Shown here piece after piece: positions 47,946 to 58,413 of a stretch of 64,000 nt of DNA; the first letter of the stretch is position 1, and every line of letters starts with the position of its first letter. The DNA is from Durusdinium trenchii. Its lineage: Eukaryota; Sar; Dinophyceae; Suessiales; Symbiodiniaceae. The position numbers were made by a program, and so were the translations under genes. Location: assembly GCA_963970005.1 (NCBI GenBank), contig CAXAMN010005224.1, positions 1,232,186 through 1,296,185 of the forward strand, written 5' to 3'. The notes below the pieces were generated by a model. It had not been told where the DNA came from. It ran no database searches and saw nothing but the letters and a program-made list of their open reading frames with translations.

Positions 47946-50608
47946 TTATTCTATAGATTGGAGACTTTTGGCAGGACCATCCATGGAATGATTTGAACGC
48001 ATCAATCTCAAGCCAAGGGGCGCATTCCCAATGAAAGAGCGCATCGAGTGGTCAGACTTGTCCGCCATGCGATACTTGAGCCACTCTGTAGTTCCCACAC
48101 CCTGGAGGCGCGCAAGCTCCTGGTGCACGTGGTGGGAATCTGGCCTATTTCATATGCAAAGAAACTTGTGCAATGCAAGGGAAGGGAAGGCCTTGTGGGC
48201 ACTGATTTGGGAGCCATGGATTGTGGGAATCCTGATGTATGTAGCACGTAGTCAGTCAGTGGTCTTGGTATACCTTGTGCTTTCATTAGATGAAAAACAA
48301 GTGGATGTGCATGGCGCTATTGTTGATTCCCCTGTTGGAGTGATGATCCAATTACCGCCTTATTGAATCCATTGCCAATGACCCCCCAAGCAGCCCCATG
48401 AGCATCCTTGGCCGAGAGGATATGAAATCCACCAGGCCCTGTGGCCACATACTTTCCGCCAGGAATGATACATGTCATAGTCGACACATCCGATCTTGGG
48501 AAGGTGGCGCGATCAAAGTTCTGGTCCTAAGCAGCAGTAGGCAAGCCCACGGGGGACAGTACTTGGAACAATAAGTTTGGTCGGTTTTGATTTGCAATTC
48601 TCCGAAACACCCCGCACTAGCAAACTAAGAACAACTCAAGTGGATCCGAATCCAAAGCCAAGTAGTTTAATCTGATCATTTGGTGATCTCCATTTGCTTT
48701 CTTGGAGGGAAAGAAACATTCATTGTCGGCCCGTCTTGGTCATTCAAACTCCACTGAAATCCAACAAAGAGTCAACTTGTATGACTGCCAATTGCTTCAT
48801 GGCATCAAACCCTTTGTTGATGGCAAGGTCCTCCACAGCCACAGCCAGAATGCTAAGCTCCCTATCGCTGCATCCAACCGCCAGCTGTTTGAGTTCTGCA
48901 ACACGCTTCTGAAGCTTCACCTGGGGTTCCGTTTGGAAACCGCAGGACTACCTGGTGTAGGCCCCTGTTGAAAAAATCATGAGGGGTTTGGACCATTGGA
49001 TTTAACAAGTACCTGGCCTTCCCATAGACCTCGCATTGTTGGGCGAATCCCTGTTCCCACTTCTTCTCCTTGGTGATGTCCCTCTTAGATTTCCTTGAAA
49101 GAGAGCCACTGGTCACCGGGTTTTGGGTTGACTCCAAACAGGCGCTCAGGGGAACATTGCACCGCTGGAAACGGTTGACATCCAAGGTTAGAGCAGCAGC
49201 CGAACACTGGACTTCATCCTCAAGGTGGCAAAGAATCCAGGCCCGTCGCCTCTGCTGCGGTAGTCCGAAGTCCGCAGTGTTGTGCATCCCTGCGGCCACC
49301 GAGTACCCCAACCTGTTCAAGCGTTTCTGGATGATGGAATACCTGAGCTTGCATGGAAGATTGCCCGGGTTGTAGCATGTTGAGACAAAGAAAGTCAAGC
49401 GTAAAAATTGTCAACTACATTTCAAGGAACGCAGTTTCACCACCTTCCACTTGCCTTTTGGAAAACAGACTGGCAACGTTCTCAAGGAGAATCATGTTGG
49501 GCTTGTGTTTCTTGACATAAGTCTCCAAGCCAAGAAAGCCCCGGCCAGACGAGCATTGTGAGTCCACTACGCTCCCTGGTGTCGTTGTCAAATTTGATAG
49601 GCTCACGCAAGGAAAACCGCCCACCAATAGATCTACCTGGAGGGGTGCGGTGTAAGCGTGATAAATCTGTGGGATTTGGGGCTTATTGGTGTCCCATCTT
49701 CAAAAACCCCACCCTTTTGACAAACTGCACCAGCAACTACAAAGCTTCCGTTCATTAATAGTGAGACTTCAACTCACGCCTTGGGGACTTTAGCAGCCTT
49801 ACCATCATTCCATGTTGGTGCGAAGGCTTTCCCCATGTCCGACACATCCTGGAACACTGAAGTTCCAGGAAACCTGGACATCAAGTACTCCGACTTCGCT
49901 TCGTCGATTTCTACCATGAAGCAAAGCTGCACCTGGCGCAAGTTGGGCGGCTGGCGTGTGGAAGTGAATGCTGGTCCCTGGTACACCCAGAGGTTGGTGG
50001 ACATGTAACACATGTCATGTTTTTTCATAGCGGAGCTTGGAATAGATAGAACATGATAGATGCTGATATGATAGGGATGCTTCGAATATGGAGAATCATG
50101 GCCGAACCTAGTTGGGTTTCATCTGGTTTCTATTCCTCTACCTCCCTAATGTTCCCCAAGTTGTCTTTGGCTCGGCTAGATGTTGATTAGTACAAAATCA
50201 ACAATTTCCACAATCCGAATTGGAAGTTTGCCATTGGGATCAGCTGCTAAGTTGTTGTTGTTGATGTTGCATGATGGATACAACTTAATTGCAAAATAGC
50301 TAAAACATGGAAGACGGTAATGAATAAACCTTGGTCAGGGAGTCGTTTTTGACCACACATGGTCACCCACATGTTTTGCGCACGAAAACCGACACTACAA
50401 GCACAGCCTCAAGGAGGGCATCAGAGGGTGTGGAACAAGCTGCATTCCATTCAGCCTTCAATGCATCCAATACCATCTCTAGTACTGCCCATCCAGTAAA
50501 CATGCTCCCAACTTTGAGGACATCGATCTGGCTAAAGGTGTGCACCAGCTTTCTCCGAATGCATTCGAACTCCGGATTGTGGACAAAATCGGCGACAAAG
50601 CTATCCAC
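47946..50608 (-). CDS. C5 cytosine-specific DNA methyltransferase (element-borne)
   Basis: Seven colinear exons give about 490 residues: 50405-50608, 49780-49977, about 49440-49636, about 49013-49342, 48750-48947, 48356-48526 and 47946-48119. The family motifs appear in order: motif I KVGSMFTGWAVLEM (exon 1), motif II LCFMVEIDEAKSEYL (exon 2), motif IV GGFPCVSLS with the catalytic Cys and motif VI LLENV (exon 3), motif VIII DFGLPQQRRRAWIL (exon 4), a target-recognition stretch (exons 5-6, TMTCIIPGG), motif IX ELARLQGVG and motif X SFIGNAPLG (exon 7), then a stop. The enzyme transfers a methyl group from SAM to cytosine C5. Motif IV reads PCV rather than the common PCQ. Several exons are multiples of three in phase 0, and exon 2 fits best with a GC donor (AAG|GCGTGAGT), a dinoflagellate habit. 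No catalytic residue is obviously lost. The N-terminus is not defined. Confidence 0.82.
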
Positions 50609-50834
50609 CTAAAGTGGCAAACGATTTCCACCAAGGGTTGCCTTCCTGCATTTGAATTTGAAGTAGAGGTAAAAATCAATGTTCTCCAGGACCCCCAAAG
50701 ATTCCTAAAGTTTGCAGTCCCACAACGGCCTTTCAACTTAACAAATCATCCAAATCGACCTCTCCCTGTTACAAATAGGGATATATCCACAAAACTTTGG
50801 ATCTTGGAATAATGGTGGAATTTGACATTGACCA

Positions 50835-51320
50835 TCACTTAAACCAAGATACCCCTGGTTCTCCTGGAATGCGAAAGAGCTTTCCATACTTGGATGTCTG
50901 GACATCAGCCGCCGCTTCCTCCTCCGATGAAGCCAGAAGCAAGGATGGTGAACTGCGGTCGCCAGGATCTTGACCTGGCTGGGCAGTGACAGTGGTATTA
51001 AAACAAACTCCTCTCTTAGAGACCACTACTTTCGACACTTCAATTGCTACCGACCCCATGCCGTGGAAGAAATCCTTTGTGTTTCTTCCCCTGCAAATTC
51101 CCACGTGGTTGTGCATCCCTGACCCCTGATGACTCCTGCCTTCACAATCCGAACTGAAAAGAATCTCTTCTTGGAGGGAATCCGCATGTTCCTCCTCTTT
51201 TGAGCTCCTGGCAAGCCGGCTGGTTGCAATTTCTGGATGGGTTGGTAATGACGCATCGGTTTGAATACTATGTTCCTCCAATTTCAACAAGAAAAGAATT
51301 GTCTTGCTTGCTACCCACAA
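50835..51320 (-). CDS. Exon(s) between transposase-like and methyltransferase genes, unassigned
   Basis: One frame is open for about 161 codons, with a charged stretch (SSKEEEHADSLQEE) and an acidic patch (ASSEEEAAADVQ). It could be the N-terminal exon of the methyltransferase gene or a C-terminal exon of the DUF7869-like gene, if the latter is spliced before its apparent stop. No domain is recognised. A second frame across 51047-51256 is also open but less protein-like. Confidence 0.35.
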   Translation of the reverse strand: MWVASKTILFLLKLEEHSIQTDASLPTHPEIATSRLARSSKEEEHADSLQEEILFSSDCEGRSHQGSGMHNHVGICRGRNTKDFFHGMGSVAIEVSKVVVSKRGVCFNTTVTAQPGQDPGDRSSPSLLLASSEEEAAADVQTSKYGKLFRIPGEPGVSWFK

Positions 51321-51558
51321 ATTGTTGATGCAACGAAGTCAAGCAAAGTACATTCATGAGGATTGGAAAGGACATGGACAGGGAGCATTCTGCTTTCTCC
51401 TAGGGCCCCAAAAGATTTACATCGGTTACTCGTGCTTGACTGCTCGACTCTCATTTCTTGATGATTTTTGGGAAAGGAAGCAAACATGCATGGCATGACA
51501 TCGATTGTAGAGTAAAAGACAGTCAGGCACTCCTTTTTGCGAGCATCCCCCAAAACAC

Positions 51559-54500
51559 TCAATCTGCCAGTGCGATGGGTAGATTCACTGGCCCATCAGA
51601 ATCGGAGCTGTCACTATCCACATGGTCACCCGCCAGCGTGAGATCAAAGTGTTTCACACGCCGTGGCTGTTGCCATCTTCCCGGCTCATGGCGTTCCGAG
51701 CGCATGTCCTGAGACCACCTATGGCCCAAAAATGTGTAGGAGGCAGGTCTGGGTTTTCGAGGCAATGTGCCTCGACTCCAACCAAGCAAGTACCGGGCAC
51801 CCTCCTCCGATACTTCACCGCTTCGTACACAGATTGGGACCCGTTTCTGCAGATTTTTTTGGACTTGTTCACCGATAGTTCTTCTGTTGGCAATGCCTCC
51901 TGGGGGATGATGTCCACACCTGATTTGATGAGCCATCGAAGCTGGTACAGCCACCAATGCACGTGTGACCTCGGTGTCTGACAGCCACTTTTTGGTCACC
52001 AAAAAAACATCATCAGCGTGAGGTTCCCATCGCCCCCCATACTCCTCCAACTCCTGCACATTGTCCAGAACATCAGACCCGAGGTCTCTCCGACAACAAA
52101 ATCTCATGTAGTGGACGTTTCTCAGGCCTTTGAAGGAGAGTCCAAGCTGGGCCACAAATTTTTTCCAGGCAGTCACCTCATCGAGCTTCGAAACCGAAGC
52201 TTCAGAACCGCGAATGCGCCCTGACCTCTCTGCTGGCTGCCCATTGTCAATGCATTGTTCTAAAACATTGATCATTTGGGATGCCGATTGACATGTTTTG
52301 CCCATCAGCAGCCGGGCTACTTGTCCGAAGACTTGATCGACATCATCATGGCTATGAGCCGTTCTCAAGAACCCCAACACTGTGTATCGGAATACTCCCA
52401 GGACTTGTAGCAGCAGCATAAACCCCAGAACGTAGCGGTTCTTCCCTTCTCGAGGGCAGTTGTCTTGCTGGAGATGCAGTGTCATTGCCAACGAAGCGCC
52501 GTGATCAAAAAGATGCTGGAGGGAAAGGCACAGGGCTTCTAGCTGTGTTTCGGAATCTTTCTTCAAATCTTCGTCTGACAAATATAGATATAGCCGGAAG
52601 CCATGTATCCATGATGCCAACAGGTGGGTCGCAGGTCTGTATAACTTGGTTGCTGCTTTACTCAGCTTGGAGTAACCCCACTTTGGAAGACGCAGTTTTG
52701 CCTGGTCCATGCCGTCCTGTATTACAGTGACCACAGAAGAGGCTAGATCCGATCCAGACAATCGCTTGCTGAAGTGAAGGGCTTGTTGGAAATAGTTGCG
52801 GCTCAATGCCCTCATATTCCAATAAAACTGTCTATCTGCCCATTGTTGGAGCAAGTGTTGGCTGTAAATTCGAACGTTCATTGCCCTTGCACTTTTTGTA
52901 GTCGCGGTCCGAATGCGCTTGCGAAGCCGGTGACATGTGTCACATTGACCAAAGTCCCCTTTGTCTCTGAACTTCAAGTGTGATGAAAAAACTCTCTTCA
53001 TCACTCTCCGGAAAGTGCTGAATGCAGCAGGGTCCAAACCAGAAGCCTCACAAAAAGCCTGGTACTGCCAAAAGAGGTCCATCGGCCTTTGCCATTCTAG
53101 GTATCGCCGTGGCCCCTCAAAAGCACCAGGTCCACCATGGGCAACCTTGGCACTGTGTGGTTTACAAGATGCAGGACACACTATGTTGATGTCAACAACC
53201 AAATATGATGATACTGGATTGGAATTGGCCTAGACCCTACAAGATGGTAAAAGGGTTATCTAAAGTCCAATCACAAGGGACGGGGTTCATGTCATAGTTC
53301 CGCTCCAAGCAAGCCAAGAAATTCTGAACATACCTTTCTTGGAAATCAGGGTCTTTGGACATGCGAGATTCAGACAGGTTCTCGTCCTGTCGTCCAGGCA
53401 TCATAAATTTGATCGGAAGAATCTCCGCGCAACTGATCCAAAGGAGCCAAAAGAAGGACATGATCGATGGCCACTTCTTGTTCTCAGCACACCGAACCAT
53501 TGACACCCCAAGAGAAGGGTGCTGTGGTTCACGAAGGCGCCCTGAGTGCATGGTGAATCCTTTGTTTCCAGCGCGCATGTTTTGCAGTGCACTAGAGCCG
53601 ATGGCATAAAGTCTCATGTGGGCATATCTGCACACAGGGCGCTGGAGGAACGTCAGCTGGTGGTTTGCAGTCCGTTGATCTGAGTATCTACGAGCCTTTT
53701 TTTGCGGTGGCTGTGAACACTCTTTCTCCGACTCAGTTTCCAGCAGTAGCTCCCCATCGCTGCAAGTCGGAGTGGCCACCAGATTCTCTTGATCAGAATC
53801 ACTTTGAAGCAAAATATCACCCTCCCCTTCCGAGTCTGTGGCAATGAGCACATTGGAAATAGGGACAACCCGGCTTCAAAGCTTGTGGCAGGTTCAACGT
53901 CCACATGGTACCACGTCTTCAATAAAGCTTCCTGGCAATGTGGCGCAAACCCTATAGGGAACCCCAATACAGCCAGAACACAGTAGGCCACACCAGACTG
54001 AGATTGCTTGTTCTTGGAAAACATATTATTTAAACCTAACAAAACTTTTGAAGGACTCACTAAGTGTACGACAATAAATACAGCGTTCTTTTCCATTCCA
54101 GTCCTTGTGGTCTGCATCTAAAGCAGAGAATCGATTCCGCTCTTGCTGAACCTCTGCAGCTGCGTCGGCAAATTGTTGGAAACACTTCACCTGTGTGCAT
54201 GTGCACTTTCGCGACAAGAGTGTGCAAATTGCCACTCTGGACGGCATTGCTCGCACAGCAATGGTTGACGGATGACATGCAGTGATGCCCGCTATTTCAT
54301 CAGTTCCTAAGAAAAATAAAGGATGTCATTCATAATGTTTGTCGTCCAGTAGTGCTAACTGCTGCCACCCAGTAGTGCTAACTGCTGCCACCCAAGCTAC
54401 CGTGACCGTGTTTGCTTTATGTCTCTGACGTGCTCACCTTTTCTTATAATATATTATGTTTTGCGCTGGCTGCTTTTGAACCAGGCTCAGGCCACAAATA

Positions 54501-54619
54501 AGCCTTGCAATCTTTACCAGAATGCTTACCCCAGCAGCTCCCTCAGCAGTCCTGGACGGCTTCTTCAATGACTTTGCTGGCTTCTTCAGCATTGATGAAG
54601 ATGCCGATGGCCGCTTCAT
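51559..54619 (-). CDS. DUF7869-like protein, transposase candidate (first gene of the element)
   Basis: Visible exons are 54530-54619 (ATG start, MKRPSASSSMLKKPAKS, donor GTAAGC), 54062-54310 (acceptor TTCTTAG, donor GTGAGT), one near 53870-53951, 53334-53836 (donor GTATGT) and 51559-53229 (547 codons open, stop after IALAD). The last exon has C-x2-C (QCDTC, about residue 87), QDGMDQAK (about 162), LQQDNCPREGKN (about 244-255) and AHSHDDVDQ (about 282-290), then an acidic Ser/Asp tail. From memory, the spaced acidic and His residues (DGMD, DN..E.KN, H.HDDVD) match the DUF7869 family, whose RNase H-like, transposase-like role is suggested but not proved. Exon 1 carries basic KRPS/KKPAK repeats like those in the last gene of the element. 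The 53.87-53.95 kb exon joins poorly to its neighbours. A catalytic role is inference. Confidence 0.55.
54347..54396. repeat. Tandem duplication in intron 1 of the transposase-like gene
   Basis: CAGTAGTGCTAACTGCTGCC plus ACC occurs twice back to back (23-bp unit), just upstream of the acceptor of exon 2. Confidence 0.6.
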
Positions 54620-54731
54620 GGGCTCTGCACAACCCTTTCGAACTCTTTTGGGCAGCAATGGGCTGTGGAGTCCGAACAAAGGTAAAAATAAACAACAAAT
54701 AACAACAACTGAACTCATCGAGAACCTCGTG

Positions 54732-54778
54732 GAACCAAAACCTGAAAAGACTAACTTTTGTGAAACTTCCTTATATAT
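54732..54778 (-). repeat. Right terminal inverted repeat of the 17-kb element
   Basis: Read on the minus strand it begins ATATATAAGGAAGTTTCAC and matches the left repeat at 43 of 47 positions, then diverges. It lies about 113 bp upstream of the first ATG of the transposase-like gene. Confidence 0.7.
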
Positions 54779-55019
54779 ATATTATCAACGTATCAGCCAT
54801 AGTTGCTGCAGTTTTCCCTGGACCGACCCCTTGATGGGCCTAATGCAGCTAGCTTCAATTGGGATTCTGCCATGCAAAAAGAAATACATAATCTGCGTCA
54901 AAATTGGAGGCCAGCAAAGGACATGCGGCAAACGCCAAAGAACGAAATCGTACTACTATGTAATATACATATGATTGTTGGGAAGAACAGGCAACAACGC
55001 AATAAACATCAACATCCCT

Positions 55020-55250
55020 AAAGCCACCTATTCTTGGGCCCTCCCAAAATCGGCCAAAAGGAGGACCACCAGAGAATTCCTCGTCAAATCCGGTGAATTC
55101 CCCCATGCCAACCTTGGCGCTATGCAGCCCTTTCAGCGCTGCTTGGATCACTTGTGCCTCCGGAGTGGATTTCGCTCAATCCATCCGTCGCCGGGCGGCC
55201 CGGATCGCACGTCACGAGCGAAGGAACCCACAGAAACTACAGGATGAAGA
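55020..55250 (-). CDS. Coding-like islands just outside the right TIR
   Basis: The minus strand at 55020-55160 reads AALKGLHSAKVGMGEFTGFD and EEFSGGPPFGRFWE. The plus strand at 55150-55245 reads VDFAQSIRRRAARIARHERR. They may be exons of two opposed genes; neither family is recognised. Confidence 0.3.
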
Positions 55251-56062
55251 GATATCACAATCATATGTTTCTAGACTGGATTGGATCCTGAATGCACGTG
55301 GTTCAGGTCGTGAATGGACTGGCTCATCCGCTGCCGGAACAGCATCCGTGCTTTGTACTGAACAGCATCCCTTCGCACTCCTTCGGCAGCGGACCAACAA
55401 CCATAGACTCCCCAGGATTCTATCAAGATTCTATCACTACATGACCGCCAATCCACGAAGAGAAATGAACATCGATCATCTTCCGGCCCTTTTTCAACAC
55501 GTAGGTGTTTAAGTCGCTAGCCATGACTTCATGAGGTGAGGGACTGCCTATCGTGGTAGGTGAATATCACATGTGGTTCAGGTGAGCGGAAAAAAAACCT
55601 GAGAAAACGATTCTTCAGTTGGATCCAGTATTTTGTTGCTTTCGGCTCTTCGCTTCTCCATCAGTCGATTCGCGATTCGATGGATACATCAGTCGATTCG
55701 TGGGGACGCGTTGGAATGCTCGAAGATCGCCACCACAGCTGCGAACCGAATAGAAAACACACGTGTAGATTTCCTTGTAAAACAATGTAAAAACGCATCT
55801 AGTCGTGCGGTGGTGATGAATGATCATGAGTACAACACATGCAAATGATATATATAATATAATGACATATGTATATATTTATATATATGACATAGTTATT
55901 CTTATGTTATTTTTATTTTTGTTATGTGTATTCTTATTAACATATGGACTTACCGTGACTTCCCAACATCCGGCTGACCTATCAACTGCGACCGCGCGAA
56001 CTTCTTCATCCAAATCAAGAATGATCTATATAGATTTGTTTGTTGAAGAATGTGTCCCTAAC

Positions 56063-56149
56063 GATCCACATACCTTCTCAGAAGGTACTTGGACCCTCCA
56101 TGCCTGTGTAAAAGTGTCTCCAATCACCTTCTGAAAGGGTATGTGGATC
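56063..56149. mobile_element. 87-bp foldback element
   Basis: GATCCACATACC.TTCAGAAGGT arms at 56063-56086 and 56126-56149 are inverted with two mismatches in 24. The outer end is followed by ATAGGGTATG, which is found inverted 1 kb away (57135-57150). Confidence 0.55.
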
Positions 56150-57150
56150 CATAGGGTATGAGACTATGGAAGAAAAGGTTGAAAAATTGCTCCCTGATTC
56201 GCATCAACTGATCACACCTCTTCTCCACTGAGAACACTCCTTGAAAGAATCATGGTTACGTGCCAGTCCTGCCCCCTGGGAAGATGTTCCTCTAGAAACA
56301 GGGGGTTGACCACTTCCATGTTTGTTGGAGGAAGGGTAAACCGGTAAAGGCTCGCAAATTCGATCCACAATGAGCTGCAAAGTCAAACAGTCTTGAAATG
56401 ATCCTCACAAATACATACAAAATAAAGTATAAGTGAGTGTATATAAATCTTCTAAAATAAGTAACTTAAAGCTTTCTTGGCCTCACCATGCGATTCCTCG
56501 GGACATTGACACATATTGGCGAAATTGATGCATTGCCACCTCTGTCTTCAGGACGCGGTACGCGAAAGCGGTTCAGTCGTGAACGAACTGCTTGGTGGTG
56601 TCAAAGACACCTGTTCCTAGTAGCGAACCTTGTTACTACTAGTAAGGCACCTGTTACTACTAGCGTGGCACTTGTTACTACTAGCGTGGCACTTGTTCCT
56701 GAACCTTTTAACGCTGTCAATCCCAGAAACTCCGAGTTACGCTCGAGAAGATCGCGAACGCACCTTGCAGCCCCCAGTGACATCAAACCATAAACGATCA
56801 CCTGAGAATCCGACCGAGAGCAAAAGAGCTGAAGAGCTGGAACTTCTCTGACTTCCAAGACTGAAAGTAGAGTCACCCAGAGAGGTAGACTCGGATCAAA
56901 TAAATGAGACAGGAAAACTGACTAGCTGGCTCAGGTCAGTCCCTAGCTTTCGATTTACCCTCCAATTCGTACAGATCAATGCACCCAGATCACCAAGTGA
57001 CCTGGGGTGACTCGTGCGGGGTGACCCGGTGTGAACCATGCCATGGAGCCTTTTTCGGTGCACGTTCACTGTTAGGGGGCACGAAAGAAACACAGGCGCT
57101 GCGCTGCAGCGCTTGGCTCCTTTGGCTTGTGGAACATACCCTATGGATCC
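56145..57150. repeat. 16-bp perfect inverted repeat pair, 1 kb apart
   Basis: GGATCCATAGGGTATG (56145-56160) and CATACCCTATGGATCC (57135-57150) are exact reverse complements, and similarity extends a few bases further. The pair could bound a small element or be two ends of the foldback family at 56063. Confidence 0.45.
56620..56705. repeat. Tandem repeat of TTACTACTAGCGTGGCACTTG type
   Basis: Three to four units of about 24 bp, the last two nearly identical. No gene is attached with confidence. Confidence 0.6.
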
Positions 57151-57377
57151 ACCTACCCTCCGATCGAGGGTAATGTGTTCGACGCCTACATCTGTAAGCG
57201 GTCACCAGGAGGGTCCAGCCGCACCGAACCTGAGGGTTCTCCCACCAAACCATGGAAAATTGACATGTTTGATAGATTCCTGGTAGATCCTGATCCTGGT
57301 TGTCTCCTCATGCCTATTCTGTTATTTTTCAGTGATCAACCCGACTCACACACATGCACCAAAAACATGACATCACT

Positions 57378-57425
57378 GGTGGAGGCCACCGCTAGTAGGT
57401 TGGAGGCCATCGCTAGTAGGTTGGA
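57378..57425. repeat. Second locus of the 21-bp VEAIASR minisatellite
   Basis: Two units (GGTGGAGGCCACCGCTAGTA and GGTTGGAGGCCATCGCTAGT) match the array at 3138-3224. It sits next to a minus-strand exon island. Confidence 0.65.
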
Positions 57426-57444
57426 CTCACCTACTCCAGGAGTG

Positions 57445-57560
57445 TCACCTACTCCGGGCCACCGGTCGACCTGTCCCCACGAGGTCGAACCGAGGCGCGT
57501 CGCCAGCGCTTGCGGCAGACCCGCTCGACAGCCTCCAGGGGCGTGCCACCGGAGGCCTTG
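57445..57560 (-). CDS. Basic exon candidate
   Basis: The frame reads ASGGTPLEAVERVCRKRWRR and ASVRPRGDRSTGG. GC-rich and coding-like. The VEAIASR minisatellite lies immediately downstream. Confidence 0.4.
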
Positions 57561-57604
57561 GATTCCCAAGTGACGAGCTTTCGGTAGGAAAGAGAAGGCA
57601 TTGA

Positions 57605-57795
57605 TATTTATATATATATATACACTCCGATTCCTTGACATGGAAGAACCCCCTGTTTGTAAAGGAAGGGAGTCTTCCTCTTTGGGCCACTTTCCAATGC
57701 CACTTCCATGTTGGTGAGTCAGAGTGTGTATTATATATATACATTAATACATATATAATATATATATATATTATATATGCATTAATATTTAATGT
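57605..57795. repeat. TA-rich microsatellite tracts
   Basis: TATATATA runs at 57605-57625 and 57730-57790, the latter largely self-complementary. Similar runs occur at 1090, 2200, 5243, 14755, 19465, 29565 and 55855. Confidence 0.7.
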
Positions 57796-58303
57796 ATTCT
57801 CATGGAGATATTTCTCATCAAAGGCACCAGCATGCACCAGCTATTGCTTGAGAGGTGCAGGCTAGGATGGGCTGCCCTCCGTCCTCCTACTGATCGAGTG
57901 AAGGGCTCAACACCAGTTGATCCATCTGGCAAGCTAGTCAGTCGAGCGAAAGGGCCAAGCTAGGCGTCCCCGACCACTTTCTCCACCGCATGAGCTAAAA
58001 GGTTCAAATCCTGTCAGGGAGACGTGCACGAACAGAGCGGCCACAAGGAAGTATAAGGAAGTGATGTCCCAGCGTGTTTCGGGGATGCGGACGGGACATC
58101 TATGGACCGCCCACCCCTGTTTTGTGTGTTTTCGGACCACCCCTCGAGAGGGGACTGGAGATTCTCGGAAAGCTTCAAAACATCCGACGAACGCGCAGTG
58201 GAACGAAGTTAGGACATCTAAGCTAGCCTGCCTTGTTGTAGGGCAGCGCGCCCTTGAGGTATTTCTGGGACCTCAGTGTGAGTGCCCTGAAACACGATTG
58301 AAT

Positions 58304-58413
58304 TTGGCCAATGAATGGATGAACCCATCGGAGATAAATCCCACAAAGGCATGTCGCGTGGCCAATGAATGGATGAACCCATCAGAGATTAATCCCATAA
58401 AGACATGCCGCGT
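58304..58413. repeat. Tandem duplication, 55-bp unit
   Basis: TGGCCAATGAATGGATGAAC and the following 35 bases occur twice with about five differences. No coding frame is evident. Confidence 0.65.

Larger units (their letters stand above)
37791..54778 (-). mobile_element. Candidate 17-kb TIR DNA transposon carrying a DNA methyltransferase
   Basis: The ends are 47-bp inverted repeats at 37791-37837 and 54732-54778. They agree at 43 of 47 positions, including an uninterrupted 18-bp core (AAAAGTTAGTCTTTTCAG). All convincing coding exons between them are on the minus strand, and the first ATG (54619) and last stop (37946) each lie about 110 bp inside a repeat. Cargo in order is a DUF7869-like protein, a C5 cytosine methyltransferase, an unknown NLS-starting protein with a GIY-YIG-like exon, another unknown protein, and an MBD-like protein. 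No reverse transcriptase, integrase or LTR was seen. A target-site duplication cannot be read because both outer flanks are AT-rich. That one mobile unit holds all five genes is inferred from the TIRs, shared orientation and tight fit; it could also be a gene cluster flanked by two related small repeats. Confidence 0.6.

Noticed and set aside
48060..48080. CTTGAGCCA matches the end of the reverse-complemented dinoflagellate spliced leader
   Set aside because: Only nine bases match, and they lie inside the motif IX exon of the methyltransferase; similar short hits elsewhere (4970, 35737) are also too short.
37791..54778. LTR retrotransposon interpretation of the 17-kb block
   Set aside because: Ends are inverted, not direct, repeats, and no reverse transcriptase (YxDD), RNase H or integrase motif was seen in any frame.
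57995..58020. tRNA T-arm-like GGTTCAAATCC
   Set aside because: No matching acceptor stem or anticodon arm 50-70 bases upstream. Another similar site at 58551 failed for the same reason.
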